The notes under the pieces: model-generated | Told to the model about the DNA's origin: nothing | The model's input: only the letters and a program-made list of their open reading frames with translations | The model's database searches: none | Made by a program: the position numbers and the translations under genes | DNA from: Cadophora sp. MPI-SDFR-AT-0126 | Taxonomy: Eukaryota > Ascomycota > Leotiomycetes > Helotiales > Ploettnerulaceae | Length of the DNA stretch: 64,000 nucleotides | Assembly (NCBI GenBank): GCA_020747065.1 | Contig: JAGMVK010000022.1 | Location: 1,010,292 to 1,074,291 of the forward strand | Direction: 5' to 3' | Shown here: one piece after another, positions 1 through 10,334 of the stretch | Layout: every line of letters starts with the position of its first letter | How positions within the stretch are numbered: the first letter of the stretch is position 1

Positions 1-1115
1 AGCCGTTTCTAGTATTGCTATTGCAGCGCGTTGGCAAGTTCTTAGCTTTGAAGGCACTCATCTGATTGAGCGGATGAGCTGCCTTTCTCTTATCATTGTA
101 AGGCCATAGTTCTTCCTTTTCTTGCAAGCCTCCTAATTGCGTGTAGCTCGGAGAAGGCGTGATAGGGGTATGTAAATCGATTGTGAAGATCGAGAAGTAT
201 GACAATACATTTTCGAGTGCGGCCATTGGTGGCATTACTTGCTCTGTTCTAATTATAGTATGTATCGGATCTATAACTCATGGTGCTACGGAATCTAATC
301 ATGCGTAGTATCTCGTCTACATCTTGTACTTCGATAACATCCACGAGGGCAAGTCGACTTCTATCCGACAGCATATATGGGCTTGCCTACACTTCCCCTT
401 CCACGTCACCCTTGTCCTCCTCACAGAGGGGGCCAGTCAGTTTGTAGCTTGGCGGCACACCATTGAATATGTTAAAGACACGTTTGATGGAGTAGATTAT
501 CTCACCATAGCCGATGCGCCAAATACTACCGAGGCCTTTGCTGCCTTGAGCTCAACGATGAACACGGTAATTTTCGATGGACTATTTCCTGTATCTCTAC
601 ATGATGCCAAAGTTGCGGAGCTTGATCTCCAAATACTGGGAGATAACAGTTCGACGCCTGCCCAGTCAAGTTTGGCCATTGGAGAGATTCAGGTTCTGCT
701 GTTCAGGACAGTATTCGACGCGTACGGGTTCGAACCAGCAAAGATACCACCTGCTATAGGGGAGGACTCTTCTGCCGATATTCTGGCTATATACGACGCT
801 TACCTCACGGTCTTCAAGTTTCTATTTGGCTATTTTTTCACTTGCGGAGGTTTGACGCTGATCTGGATTGGGGTCTTAAGTTGGCTAAGTATGTCCAACC
901 TCGAGTATAGAGCAAGGTGGAGATTCGTTGCAATTGCCACAAATATTCTACTTGGGGTTGGGTTATGTTTACTGACTTTGCTAATCTTGACGGATGCTGC
1001 GTTGACACTGGGAACGAGTCCCTGGACTATTACCATATGTGTATTCGTGTTTATGATTGCAATCATTGTTGATCAGGTGGTAAAGAATAAGATGCACAGG
1101 TTTCAAGGCGAGTAG
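1..1115 (+). CDS. LtrA-family membrane protein, 3' part
   Basis: C-terminal part of a fungal low-temperature-requirement-A (LtrA) family membrane protein; the 5' end lies outside the window. I read three exons: about 1-97, 147-257 and 309-1115, with GTAAGG..TAG and GTATGT..TAG introns that keep the frame. The exon 1/2 junction recreates the family motif ERMSCLSLIILGEGVIG, and exon 3 opens with YLVYILYFDNIHEGK followed by IRQHIWACLHFPFHV, both typical of the fungal branch. At least three hydrophobic segments follow towards the C-terminus (around 810-880, 920-990 and 1020-1070). The function in fungi is not established; LtrA was named for a Listeria cold-growth mutant. The reading frame is intact to a TAG at 1113-1115. 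The reading TTG at 324 is not a real start. Confidence 0.85.
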
Positions 1116-2196
1116 ATTTGTTCATAAGAAATGTCAAGCTCAAATGGTACTGCAATCTGCCCATCCTATATTATGCTTAAATTCAGAAATGTTATACTGA
1201 GGGAAGGGACGAAGATCTACGGTGATAAATTGCATACAGAAGGCCGTTTCCGAGCAACAACGGTAACTCAGTTGTGCCCCACCAGTTCCAACAGTAGACT
1301 TCATACCACCCACCTTCATCTATTTTTTTTTACAAAAGAGAAAAGAACTATTGAGACACACTCCGTTGAAAGCTTTTATTCCTCGAATTACTGCTCTTTG
1401 TAGTTGCTTTCAAAATCACTGTTGACCTCCCTTTTTCAGCGGGTGTGTCGGCGAGTCAGAGATGCGCTCCGCCTCCCAGCAGCCGGGGGGGTTACCAGGG
1501 CTCTCAATTGCGTACACCGAAGGCTTGAAGTGAACGAGGTTGAAGTACCTCAGCTTTTAAAGACCCTCACAGAGGCTTATCATCCACGCCCAGCGTGCTG
1601 ACCTTTCAGTCATATTGACGTGTTGTCTCCGGTCGTTATCTGATCACACTGCCAATTACTCCCCTCTCAGTTCTCGATCACTTTAGGATTGACATAGTCG
1701 GCGTGCTAAAATCGCCCCATTATCTACTCAGCGAGATTATGTACCTGAGAAACCTGCTAGCCGGGGCAGTGTTGACGATGGCCCCCACTAAGCCGATCAG
1801 TGTCTGCGACGAGAGCTTTACGATTCTACATGAAACCGGCACGACTAACAACAGAGTAAGTGCTACCTTCTATCTAACTCGGCCAAGTTGTGCTCGTCAG
1901 TCTGTGTGCTCATGCCCTCGTTGGGTCTCCCTCCTCACAATCACATCAGTACCTTCTCCCGCTCCTCAGACATTGCTCGTTGAAAGAACTTTCCTGGGAG
2001 AGACTGCATTGCGGTACAGAATTATTCCACGGCCAACCATTCACGTATATCGAGGTTGATTGTCATGGGCCAGTGAGGCGAGAATCAGTGTGAAGTTACT
2101 ACACCAGGTTTTCCACCTCTGGCCTAGTCCGCTCTAGTATCAATGCACACCCCATTTTCCTGTCCCTCCTTTCTCCTCTTTCATCAGTCTACGAAC
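1116..2196. other. no recognisable gene
   Basis: About 1.1 kb of normal-GC sequence. Short open stretches occur on the plus strand at 1131-1403, 1404-1601 and 1703-2093, but none shows a recognisable domain. A GTAAGT donor at about 1856 and a pyrimidine-rich AG near 1970 could belong to a small spliced gene (possible ATG at 1779), but no reading was convincing. Confidence 0.4.
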
Positions 2197-2550
2197 ATGA
2201 TGTCATCAGGATCATCTCCACCCACGAGCTTCCATCGCGAAGTCCACAACAATCGCGACATATATGCCCCCTTGACCTCTTTCACGGCTCACCAACTCCT
2301 TGAACGGGCACGCCAATTTCCAAGTACGCTCCGACGGCCTTGTACCCTGACTCTCCAAGAGAACGCCGACATTGATTATCGCGAAGTTGATGAACTTCTT
2401 AGATTTCCCCATCAAGATGGACTGACGGCCTACTTTGCAGGTTTATCACCGAAGAACCAATTCAATCTCTCCATTTACACAGTGAATTGCAGCACGGCGT
2501 CAGCCAAGCAGCTATTATCGCTTCACTTTCTCAGCGTTACACTATATTGA
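2197..2550 (+). CDS. hypothetical protein
   Basis: Open frame with two consecutive ATG codons (2197, 2200) preceded by a C/T-rich stretch, about 117 residues. It is polar, without signal peptide or membrane segment. The composition looks protein-like (REVDELLRFPHQDGLTAYF), but I recognise no family. It may continue through an intron into the 2551-2930 stretch. It could equally be a chance frame. Confidence 0.3.
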   Translation: MMSSGSSPPTSFHREVHNNRDIYAPLTSFTAHQLLERARQFPSTLRRPCTLTLQENADIDYREVDELLRFPHQDGLTAYFAGLSPKNQFNLSIYTVNCSTASAKQLLSLHFLSVTLY

Positions 2551-2939
2551 ACGACCCGTTGCGACTCCCTCTTTGTCCAACTTAACAACGACCACGATAT
2601 TCATTCAGTCCACGGACCAGCTGGGCTGGCAGTACTGGTTTCATTCAACATCGATTACTCCACCTTTGAGCAGACTTTCCTCTTCGCTCTGAACCTCACC
2701 TTCTCGAAACATCTCAAGATTCCTCACCTCCTCGCAAGTCGTGGAACTTTGTCTCTCCAATATATTCACTGAAGACTTCTATCCACCTCCGATTCGTCTT
2801 GCAAGTTTGTTGTCCCTCATCGCAACCAAGACAGATAATCGTAAGTCAAACGGAGATATGAATCGGAGAAACTAAGTAGCTAATGATTCGCCCATCAAGT
2901 ATTCTAGGCCGGTAATCAACGCAAAAGTTCTTCACAAAC
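2551..2939. other. no recognisable gene
   Basis: Gene-free stretch of about 390 bases between two unrecognised ORFs. It is pyrimidine-rich on the plus strand and probably holds the upstream region of the ORF that begins at 2940. No repeat or RNA gene was seen. Confidence 0.35.
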
Positions 2940-3803
2940 ATGGATACAATTTATGCTTGTAAACCTGATTCTACAATTATTAAGGAAGAAGAAGAGGCTA
3001 AGCAGACCAGAAGACCTGACAAGCAAGATGATGTGTCATCACAAGTCAGCGCCGTTTCGATTTTGCAAGATCTATTGCAGAACAAAAAACACAATCCTCG
3101 CTTAGCAGACAGCCCAACTCTTCAGCCCTCAAGTACCAGATGGACCTTGAGAACGTTGGAGCTTGTCATATCAACACCATATGGCATTAAATATTGGTCT
3201 GGGCAGGCCCACAAGTATCTCCTTGCCAATGAAAAGCCAGAGAAACGGGTCCGGGAGACTGGGCACCCAAAGAGACAGCTCAGAATGTCCGGATCCCAGC
3301 AAAAGGCTCGGTACTTGATCCAAGGGTTGACTCGGGTATCCCATCTGCATCTACAGGGTGGCATTTCTGTCTGGATCAACAAATATTGGCCACAACTGGT
3401 CAATGATATTAGCAGCTTAACGGAGTGCGAGAAGATTGTGAAGAAGGCGATGACCATATCCAGAGACGATATGCACGAATCCGGGGAGGGATTGATGAAA
3501 ATTCTTGCTGGCGAGGCTGAATTGGTGCTGGCTACCAGCCACATTACCCCCCACAAGGTCATCTTGCTGCTGGGCACTGCCTACTCCAATTCGACAAAGA
3601 TCAGCAGCTCGACTACTTGGGCATCCCGCTTAACCATGATTTTTATCGAGGCAGCGATCAAGTCCAAGGGCGAGGAGAAGAAGGCAAGGCGGAAATCCAT
3701 CGACAACTTCCTGAAGACTAAAGTTGGAGAGTTACGATATCTCATCCCAGATCGGATGGATGTCGAGCTGGAGCACCACTTCGGGCAGAAATCACCCCAC
3801 TAA
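2940..3803 (+). CDS. hypothetical protein, 3' end supplied by a transposon
   Basis: A 287-codon ORF from ATG 2940 with a charged N-terminus (KEEEEAKQ) and a lysine-rich C-terminal part (KSKGEEKKARRK). I recognise no family. Its TAA stop is the target TA plus the first base of the Fot1-like element that starts at 3803, so the original 3' end has been displaced. Joining the flanks at a single TA target site leaves the same frame open for about 40 more codons beyond 5634, to a TAG near 5770. This fits an insertion into the tail of a gene, although 40 open codons can also arise by chance. Confidence 0.45.
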   Translation: MDTIYACKPDSTIIKEEEEAKQTRRPDKQDDVSSQVSAVSILQDLLQNKKHNPRLADSPTLQPSSTRWTLRTLELVISTPYGIKYWSGQAHKYLLANEKPEKRVRETGHPKRQLRMSGSQQKARYLIQGLTRVSHLHLQGGISVWINKYWPQLVNDISSLTECEKIVKKAMTISRDDMHESGEGLMKILAGEAELVLATSHITPHKVILLLGTAYSNSTKISSSTTWASRLTMIFIEAAIKSKGEEKKARRKSIDNFLKTKVGELRYLIPDRMDVELEHHFGQKSPH

Positions 3804-5634
3804 CGTCTAACCCCCCTCTTCCGGCCACCCCCCCCCCCCCCCCCCCTCCCCTTCCGACTACCTCGCTTAACCTCACCGCTCTTTATACCACCTAACTTTA
3901 ATAATTATTTAATATTCTAATATTTAATTGATTTTCTTGAAATTTAGAATATAAATTAATAATATTATAAAGTCTTAGTATACTAAATATAATATTATAT
4001 ATACTCTTAAAGAAATAGTAGGTAGTAAGTCTTTATAAAAGGTATTACTTAAGTAGGGTATTCTAAGGTTTACTCTTATAAATTGCAATATAATAATATA
4101 ATTATATAAGGAAGGTACTAGTTACTTATAAAAGCTTCCTATAGTAATAAAGAATTAATTAATTAATTAGATTTTAATTTAAGAGGCTCTTAGTTATAGA
4201 GTTATTTATGTGTAGATATAGGTTTTTAGAGAGAGGCTTTTAGTCTTTTAAGGAGATTATTACTTATTTAGAAAATACTAGATAATATAGTTTTTAGTCC
4301 GGAATCCTATTCTTAAAACTAAGAGGTAAATATATATTAATTATATATATATTAATTATACTTATTCCGAAGTTATTAGATTACAATTCTAAAAATTAAA
4401 GATTCTAGATATTAAGGTAATTTTAGTCTTTTAATAATAGAATATAGACGAAATAGGTATTATAGAAGGTTATAGTCTTAATAGATATATTATAAGGAGT
4501 ATAAAAAGCCGGAAGATTTAAGGAAAATAGCTAGGCTTATATACTTAAATAATAATTATTAAGTATATATCCGCTATAAGCGCCTTCACTTTTCCGACTA
4601 TAATTTATAAGGGAAAAATAATCTAATAATAATAGTTTCTATCTTAATTAGATATATTTAATCTATAGTACTTTATAATTACAGATAATAAGTAGATAAT
4701 TAATTAAATAGCTCTAAAGTAGCTAGAAAAAGTCTTTATCCTTTAGATAGAATTACGTAATTATTTAGTAAGACTCCTTATTCTAAATAACTATAAGAGC
4801 TACGAGACTACGGATTTCCTTTAGAGGTACTTTAAGTATAATATATATCTTCTTTTCTTACTTATATATATATTATATATCTTATAACCTCTTAATTTAA
4901 CGGTTTTTTTATTTCTTAAGTGTACCTACCGGAAAAAGCTTTAAAAGTTAAGTTTAATAATTAATTCTACGCTAATTAGTAAGTATAATTTCCTTATATA
5001 CTATAAGAAGGTACGCTAAGAGAGTATTATAGCTTTAAATATTAAATCTAAGTAAAGATCTACAGGTCTATAATTAGTCTCTATAGTAAAGCTATTAATA
5101 AGTCCTTTACTTCTGAAAAATAGTAATAAATTAATAAATCTAATCCTCTTAAAGCCTTAAGAAATACTAATACTACTTTTAGAGATTTTTAATACTTTAA
5201 TTAAGTTATATACTCTAAAGAATTAGAAAGAAATATATATATAAATTTATATCTTAGTTAGTAGATTATATAACTAACTTTTAATTAAGTATTTATTCTT
5301 TAAGAAGATTATAAAGGAAATAAATAAAAGAGATTATAAATTAGGGAAAGTAAATATAAGAGTTAAAGAATTAAAAGAAAAATTAAAGTAAGTATAATTA
5401 AGAAAAAAGAAGAAAGTCCTAACTAATCTAAATTCCTAATTTATAATAATATATATAATTAAAAAGACTTAAATTATAATTAAAAAGTATTAAATTAAAC
5501 TTATAAAATCAAAATCAAATAAAGATTCAGAATCTATAATATCATATATAAAGGTTAACGCAGAATAAAGTTATTAAGTATTAAAAATCAGGTAACGGAA
5601 ATAGCGGGGTAGCCGGAAGGGGGGGGTTAGACGT
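3803..5634 (+). mobile_element. Fot1/pogo-type DNA transposon, RIP-degraded
   Basis: A 1832-bp element flanked by the target dinucleotide TA on both sides (3801-3802 and 5635-5636). Its ends are inverted repeats: the left end reads ACGTCTAACCCCCCTCTTCC and the right end read inwards is ACGTCTAACCCCCCCCTTCC, and similarity continues for about 30 bp. Size, TA duplication and the internal transposase relic all fit the Fot1/pogo group of Tc1/mariner elements. The interior is extremely AT-rich, as after RIP. The left end contains a run of 19 C (3828-3846), where sequence length may be unreliable. The same ends recur at 35793-36563 and, singly, near 6283. Confidence 0.85.
4090..5430 (+). pseudogene. 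DDE transposase of Fot1/pogo type
   Basis: Reading one frame through the RIP stops gives a transposase. It includes a pre-catalytic region (LKTKRQIYINYIYINYTYSE) and the first catalytic segment NIDEIGIIEGYSLN, where homologues have NxDETGxxxG. It continues with LLILNNYKSYETTD in place of LLILDGHGSH and PLNLTVFLFLK in place of PLDLSVFxPLK. Thus the second and third catalytic Asp have become Asn (GAT to AAT), exactly as RIP would do. From 4440 to about 5090 there is no frameshift, only TAA/TAG stops at positions expected to be Gln or Trp. The gene is certainly dead. The exact N-terminus was not resolved. Confidence 0.8.
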
Positions 5635-6282
5635 TATTATGCAAATGCTCTAATACAACAACCGGTCGATCAATCTGCTTGCACCTCGCTAATACACACC
5701 TACGTGAATGCCAACGCCCCCTGCACGAATGAAGTAAACAAGCAAAAACAGCGAAGCGAGAAAAAATAGAGTATACGCAAATCTACCCCCTCCTTCCTTA
5801 TCAGTCCCTCACTGGCGAATTTCTACCTATGCTATGCTATGCACCGAGAATTTATAAGAAAGAAGTATGTACGCGAGGTCTATCTAATCTAGTAGATTCC
5901 GGTTCTCGATCTGTGGTCGATTTGATGTTGATGTGGAGGAAGTGGAAGAAGAATTGCCGGCTTGGATGTAAGCAGCACAGCGGGCCATCATCTTGGTGAA
6001 GTTGTTTGCTGCTAGCATCTCGCTATGGGGTTGTGTGTTAGCAAATCTATTCCACCCGCCAACAGCTTCATCCGTCGATCGACATTAATACTTAAGTCCC
6101 GGTTTTCTCATCTATGCAGGGTAAGATCGGTATGAACCCTCCTCTGTTTTTGCACAGAATAAGCTCCACCCAAAGTCATCAAGTCATCAAGTCCTTTGAA
6201 ACAAATACTTTCAACACTATTTCCCTCACACGCCAGCAGGGTCAGGTCATCAGTCACCAGGGCACTCGCTGAAATTGTGTTC
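5635..6282. other. no recognisable gene
   Basis: Normal-GC flank to the right of the transposon. The first 130 bases carry the continuing frame of the ORF interrupted at 3803. The rest shows no supported ORF. Confidence 0.35.
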
Positions 6283-6315
6283 TAACGTCTTACCCCCCGT
6301 CCGCCCACCCCTCTC
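6283..6315 (+). repeat. solo terminal repeat of the Fot1-like family
   Basis: TAACGTCTTACCCCCC followed by GTCCGCCCACCCC matches the left end of the elements at 3803 and 35793 with few differences, but no partner end was found nearby. It is probably the relic of a deleted or recombined copy. Confidence 0.55.
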
Positions 6316-6522
6316 TTCTTATCGGAGAACCTTCTCTCTAAGCTTTCAGGTTATTTCAAAGGCATTAAGTCGTTTTGGGTGACAATAAATTCAAGCTGAC
6401 ATTCAAGGTATTCATTGGTTTAGAGTTTGAATTACGGTACAGTGAGCGATTGGCCTCGCGCCTGTACATTGCACATACATGTCCTTGTTATTCGATGATG
6501 AAGTTTATTCGCCCGGTTCTGA

Positions 6523-7292
6523 AACCTAAAGGGCCCTAGTCTATATTACATAAATCACTTCGTTCAGTGTTTCCATGACCTCCTGAAGCCCGTACAGAAA
6601 TGCTTCTTCCAGTACCACACATCCACCTCCTTCGCCAAAAAAGCCGATCTCGCGCTCGCCTTCTCCCTTTCCCACCCCGAAGTGTTTCACGCACTCGAGC
6701 CTATACACACCCAATACCCAGACCTATGTCTAAGCCAAATGGAGGACGCGTATAAGATGCGTGTTCCGCTCGTTGCGGGTGTGGAGGTCAAGGAACGAGG
6801 AGGGGGCTATAACGAGGCGACTGTCCAGTTGGGGGTTTGGTGTGCGGCAGGGCTGGAGAAATTGAGGAGATTGAGAGGAGAGGGGCACGACAAACGGACA
6901 GGTGAGAGGGGTGAGGCATACGAACCGTTGAGGAGGGAGGCAGAAGCGGAAGGGGGAGGGGAGCTGCCGCCGTTTGTAGGCTGGACGGTTGTAGAGCACG
7001 AATGGAAGTTACATGTTGTCTGGAAGGATGGGAGCGGGAATGTGGTAAGTCTTTCCTTCTGCCTTCTTGACCGGCACGTTTTGCAAGGAAGGAAAAGAGG
7101 GAACGAATAGTAATACAGACTGTTCTAGGACCTTGGCGGCTACTAAATGCCGGGACGGGAAGCCATGCTGAGATCTTGGCGCTGTTGGCATTAATACGAA
7201 GGGTGGAGAGGTGGGCGAGGGGCGCGTATTGGCCATGGCTAAGGGGAAATGTGCTCAATGGGTTAGGGGAACGGGGAGGGCGATTGGAATGA
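6523..7292 (+). CDS. PD-(D/E)XK nuclease-like domain protein, 5' truncated
   Basis: Two exons, 6523-7044 and 7119-7292, joined in phase by a GTAAGT..ACAG intron of 74 nt. The product contains QMEDAYKMRVPLVAGVEVKE, then GGYNEATVQLGVWCAAG and, across the intron, a VLGPWRLLNAGTGSHAEILA segment, which is the layout of the fungal PD-(D/E)XK nuclease-like family. The E-V-K triad is visible. The frame is closed upstream by TGA at 6520-6522 and has no suitable ATG, so the usual N-terminal third is missing or lies on an unseen exon. It is therefore either a 5'-truncated pseudogene or a gene with an unresolved first exon. The role of this family in fungi is unknown. Confidence 0.75.
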
Positions 7293-7522
7293 GCAAATGG
7301 TGAGAAAGAATAATTGATATGGTGGAATAATAGCGGTTGAGTAGTTGAGTAAGGGAACAGGAATATGAATAAACTGGATTGGAGGTCGGAAAATGGCATT
7401 TATATAAAATTCCGCCACCTGTCACCTTTTGCAATTCGCAGACTGGAATAGACCTAAAATGCTGTCCACACCAAATCAGGAAACGAGCACGAAGGTAGGC
7501 TCAATCTGCTGCACGGCGCGAA

Positions 7523-8081
7523 ATGGAATTCCAGCAATTCTATGCTGCGGAACAGGTACAACAGGTAACGCCTAATTCTGCTCTGGCTAGTTCCCAAACA
7601 TCGAACCATCTCAATCTACTTGCAGAGGTGGCCGCCGCCCGGCCTCAAATTGAATACAACCTCCCCGGGTCTTCGGTCTTTTCTTTCGACCGAGTTCACG
7701 AGCAGGGCTTATTCAAAGTTTCAATTAAGGAAGGGTCCTCCTTTCTCTGCTGTATCACCGTTCTCCCTATCACGACTAACACTAGAGTTCGATCATACAA
7801 CTAAACAATGCGATCACTGTCTTGCTCATTCGCCGAATCTCAGACTCCAGATTTTCAATGTGGAGACGAAGTATGTATACCAGGGAGATGATACAGTCTT
7901 CGACGAGGAGGGCGGTCAAGTCTTCTTCCGTTCAAGTTCAGCGTTCAGAGAATACGATGAAAGAGGTTCAGCTCCGGTTGGAGACGCAGAATCGCAGCGG
8001 GGAATCGAATCTCTAGATAACGAACCCCATGAAATAGACCTAAAAGCACAGAGATTACTAGTGCGGTTGACAGTTCCTTGA
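7523..8081 (+). CDS. hypothetical protein, structure uncertain
   Basis: An open frame starts at ATG 7523 and runs to 7804. A second overlapping frame continues to 8081 with a protein-like stretch (NVETKYVYQGDDTVFDEEGG). The two would join by a frameshift or a very short intron near 7760-7790; neither is demonstrable. No family recognised. Confidence 0.3.
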
Positions 8082-8717
8082 CTGAAAAGGAAGGAGACGG
8101 AGAAAAAAAATGACGGAGAAGAAGATCTAGAGGGAAAGTCTGATTTTGAATTTCTGCCGGAAGAAGATATTAAGTTAGTGGTACTCTCAGGTAATATACT
8201 TGTATGAATCTCTACTGAAACTTTCCCAACTCCAACGTACATGGTATACACTGAATGCTTCCAGCAATCCCTCAAACGAACTAAGTCTAGGAAGGCAGAT
8301 TTGGGAATGTTCTGAGCAGGGTATATACACCAGCTAGGTGATGTCAATGGTAGCCTTTCCATTCACTGATTTATTAGTATAGAAACTCTCTGACTACACA
8401 AACATAGTGGGGCCAGTATCCAACACAGCCCCGAAATGTAGACAACCTTAGGGAAACCCCCGGGGTTCTTCCACCTGCGAGATCCAGAATTCAAGGAATA
8501 AACGGAGACTCTCCGCTCATATTAGAGGACGGTCTAAGGGAATCAACAACACACAATGACTTAAAGCGGCGAGACCACTAGTGTACAGACATTGGGAGAA
8601 CACTCACAGACTGGGATCTTTCTAAGCAGAACGCTCATGTCGGCGGAAAGCTTCCACCACAAGAGATCAGCCTTTCAGAAATCGTCCCGAGGCTCATATT
8701 CAGGAATTGCTATATAG
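8082..8717. other. no recognisable gene
   Basis: Intergenic stretch of about 630 bases. A minus-strand open frame overlaps its left part (7916-8362) but shows no recognisable domain. Confidence 0.35.
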
Positions 8718-9728
8718 GTGCCAATGGTGTACCTCGGCTCGTCTTTTCTCTCTCAACTTATCCGCGGTATCAACAAGGAGAACGGCGGTGAACATGGCCG
8801 TTGTGTCGCCCCAGACACTAAAGAGGCAGCCTCGCGGTCAAGCAGTGGAATCAGGACCGAAGATGACGCTAAAACCGACAAACTTACAACAGGAGATTGC
8901 AACAAGAATACACCCACGTCTATTGATAGCAGGGACGAGGATCCGACAAAAGATATAAGCTTGATGGAGAAATCTCTTGCGTCACCAAAGAAAAGAAAAC
9001 TGGATATGCAGGTAAAAGCTGATTTAAAGCGCCAGAAGGTCATGAATGCGGAATTTCTTGGTTTTGGAGCAATCAAATTCCCACCTGAATACTCTGTATT
9101 CGGCAAAGGGCGTATGCTGTGTGGTGTTGACGGGATTACCGAGATCGAGAGCAAACCAAAAGCTGCCACACCTGGAGGCAAGAAAGGTGTTGGCGTCAGG
9201 CGGAAAAGCAAGAAGTCAAAGACAGCCTTCAAGGAGCGTAAGGCACTGAAAAGAGAACGGCAATTTATCTACGTAGTGCTTCCCCAACACCCTGTTCGTA
9301 TTGCGGAAATCGAGGTCAATAATGAGGAAGATGGCATTATAGAAAGCTCTCCCGTAGAAACTTCCATTGAATGGGGTATGCCTGGCGAGTTACCTCGTCC
9401 AACGGTTCACGATGATTTCCAAACTACTCTAGACTAGGATGGACTTCAAAATCTAATCAAGGGCGACGAAGATATGTCTCCAGCTAAGGGTATCTTTCAT
9501 ACGGATGTGTCGAATAGGATTGCTAGCGTAGAAACATGGTGTTGGAAGCAGGCAGCAATGAAAGCACTCAAACGCAAGGACTGGAGAGGATTGGCACAGG
9601 AAACCGCCATCGAGGGCTATTATGTCCCTAACGAGTCTGGCTGCGCTCGAACGGAAGGCGAGCCGACGCCGCTTGCGACCCTTTTTACGAGGTCACGAGT
9701 AAGCATTTTTAGGCTAGGTATGTTATAA
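8718..9728 (+). pseudogene. hypothetical basic protein with one in-frame TAG
   Basis: One reading frame is open for about 336 codons apart from a single TAG at 9435-9437. The first ATG is at 8724. The N-terminal part is very basic with clusters such as KKGVGVRRKSKKSKTAFKER, suggesting a nuclear protein. The part after the stop (NRIASVETWCWKQAAMKAL, then DWRGLAQETAIEGYYVPNE) looks at least as protein-like as the part before. The TAG could come from CAG by one C-to-T change, or be read through. No family recognised. Confidence 0.45.
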
Positions 9729-10334
9729 AGGAAAATATCTAGTTTAATAGGTTAGTTTTAAACCTTCTGAGGGACTTTTCAAGTGCTTTGAGGTGTGCTT
9801 TTAAAATTATGATTTATGCTTTTTGTGATGTTTTTCGCCTGTACGGCAGTGCCTCCTAGAAAACCAGGGGAGCATCATCACGTTACTTTCTTTACTATAG
9901 ACTCACACTAAAGTGACGCTCCGCTGGCCCATCGGGGTAGCCGCCCTCGACTGCCCTCGACAACCCTCGACAACCCTCACACACCCGGCAAAAACCTCAT
10001 GCTACGAGGTCTGCGAGCAACGATTAAAACGACTTCTTTATCAAGCTCGCCGAAGCCTCAAGGAATTGTTTTAATCGACAACGGCAATCATCAGCACGCG
10101 GCACTTATCGAACTGACATATTTTCAAGGCTATATACCTTTTGAGATAGACTATGCGACGAATCAGGCTTTCCAGTCGAATAAAGGCCAAATACAGGCTC
10201 AGCATCTCGGCCAGCCGAAGTCTTCCTAAGTCGAGTTACTGAGCGCAACCTTCAGACATCGCAGCACTCGACCACTCTCGTCCCTGCATCAAACTACTAT
10301 GGACAGCACCGGCTCCAGCATCTCTCTACACTAT
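9729..10334. other. no recognisable gene; short CCCTCGAC repeats
   Basis: Gene-free stretch downstream of two convergent genes. Positions about 9946-9980 hold four near-copies of CCCTCGAC/CCCTCGACAA in tandem. A 76-codon open frame at 9999-10229 has no convincing features. Confidence 0.4.

Noticed and set aside
1703..2093. Possible two-exon small gene with a GTAAGT donor near 1856
   Set aside because: Two alternative readings after the acceptor are equally plausible and neither shows a known domain.
9999..10229. 76-codon plus-strand ORF
   Set aside because: No recognisable domain, no splice or promoter context; likely chance.
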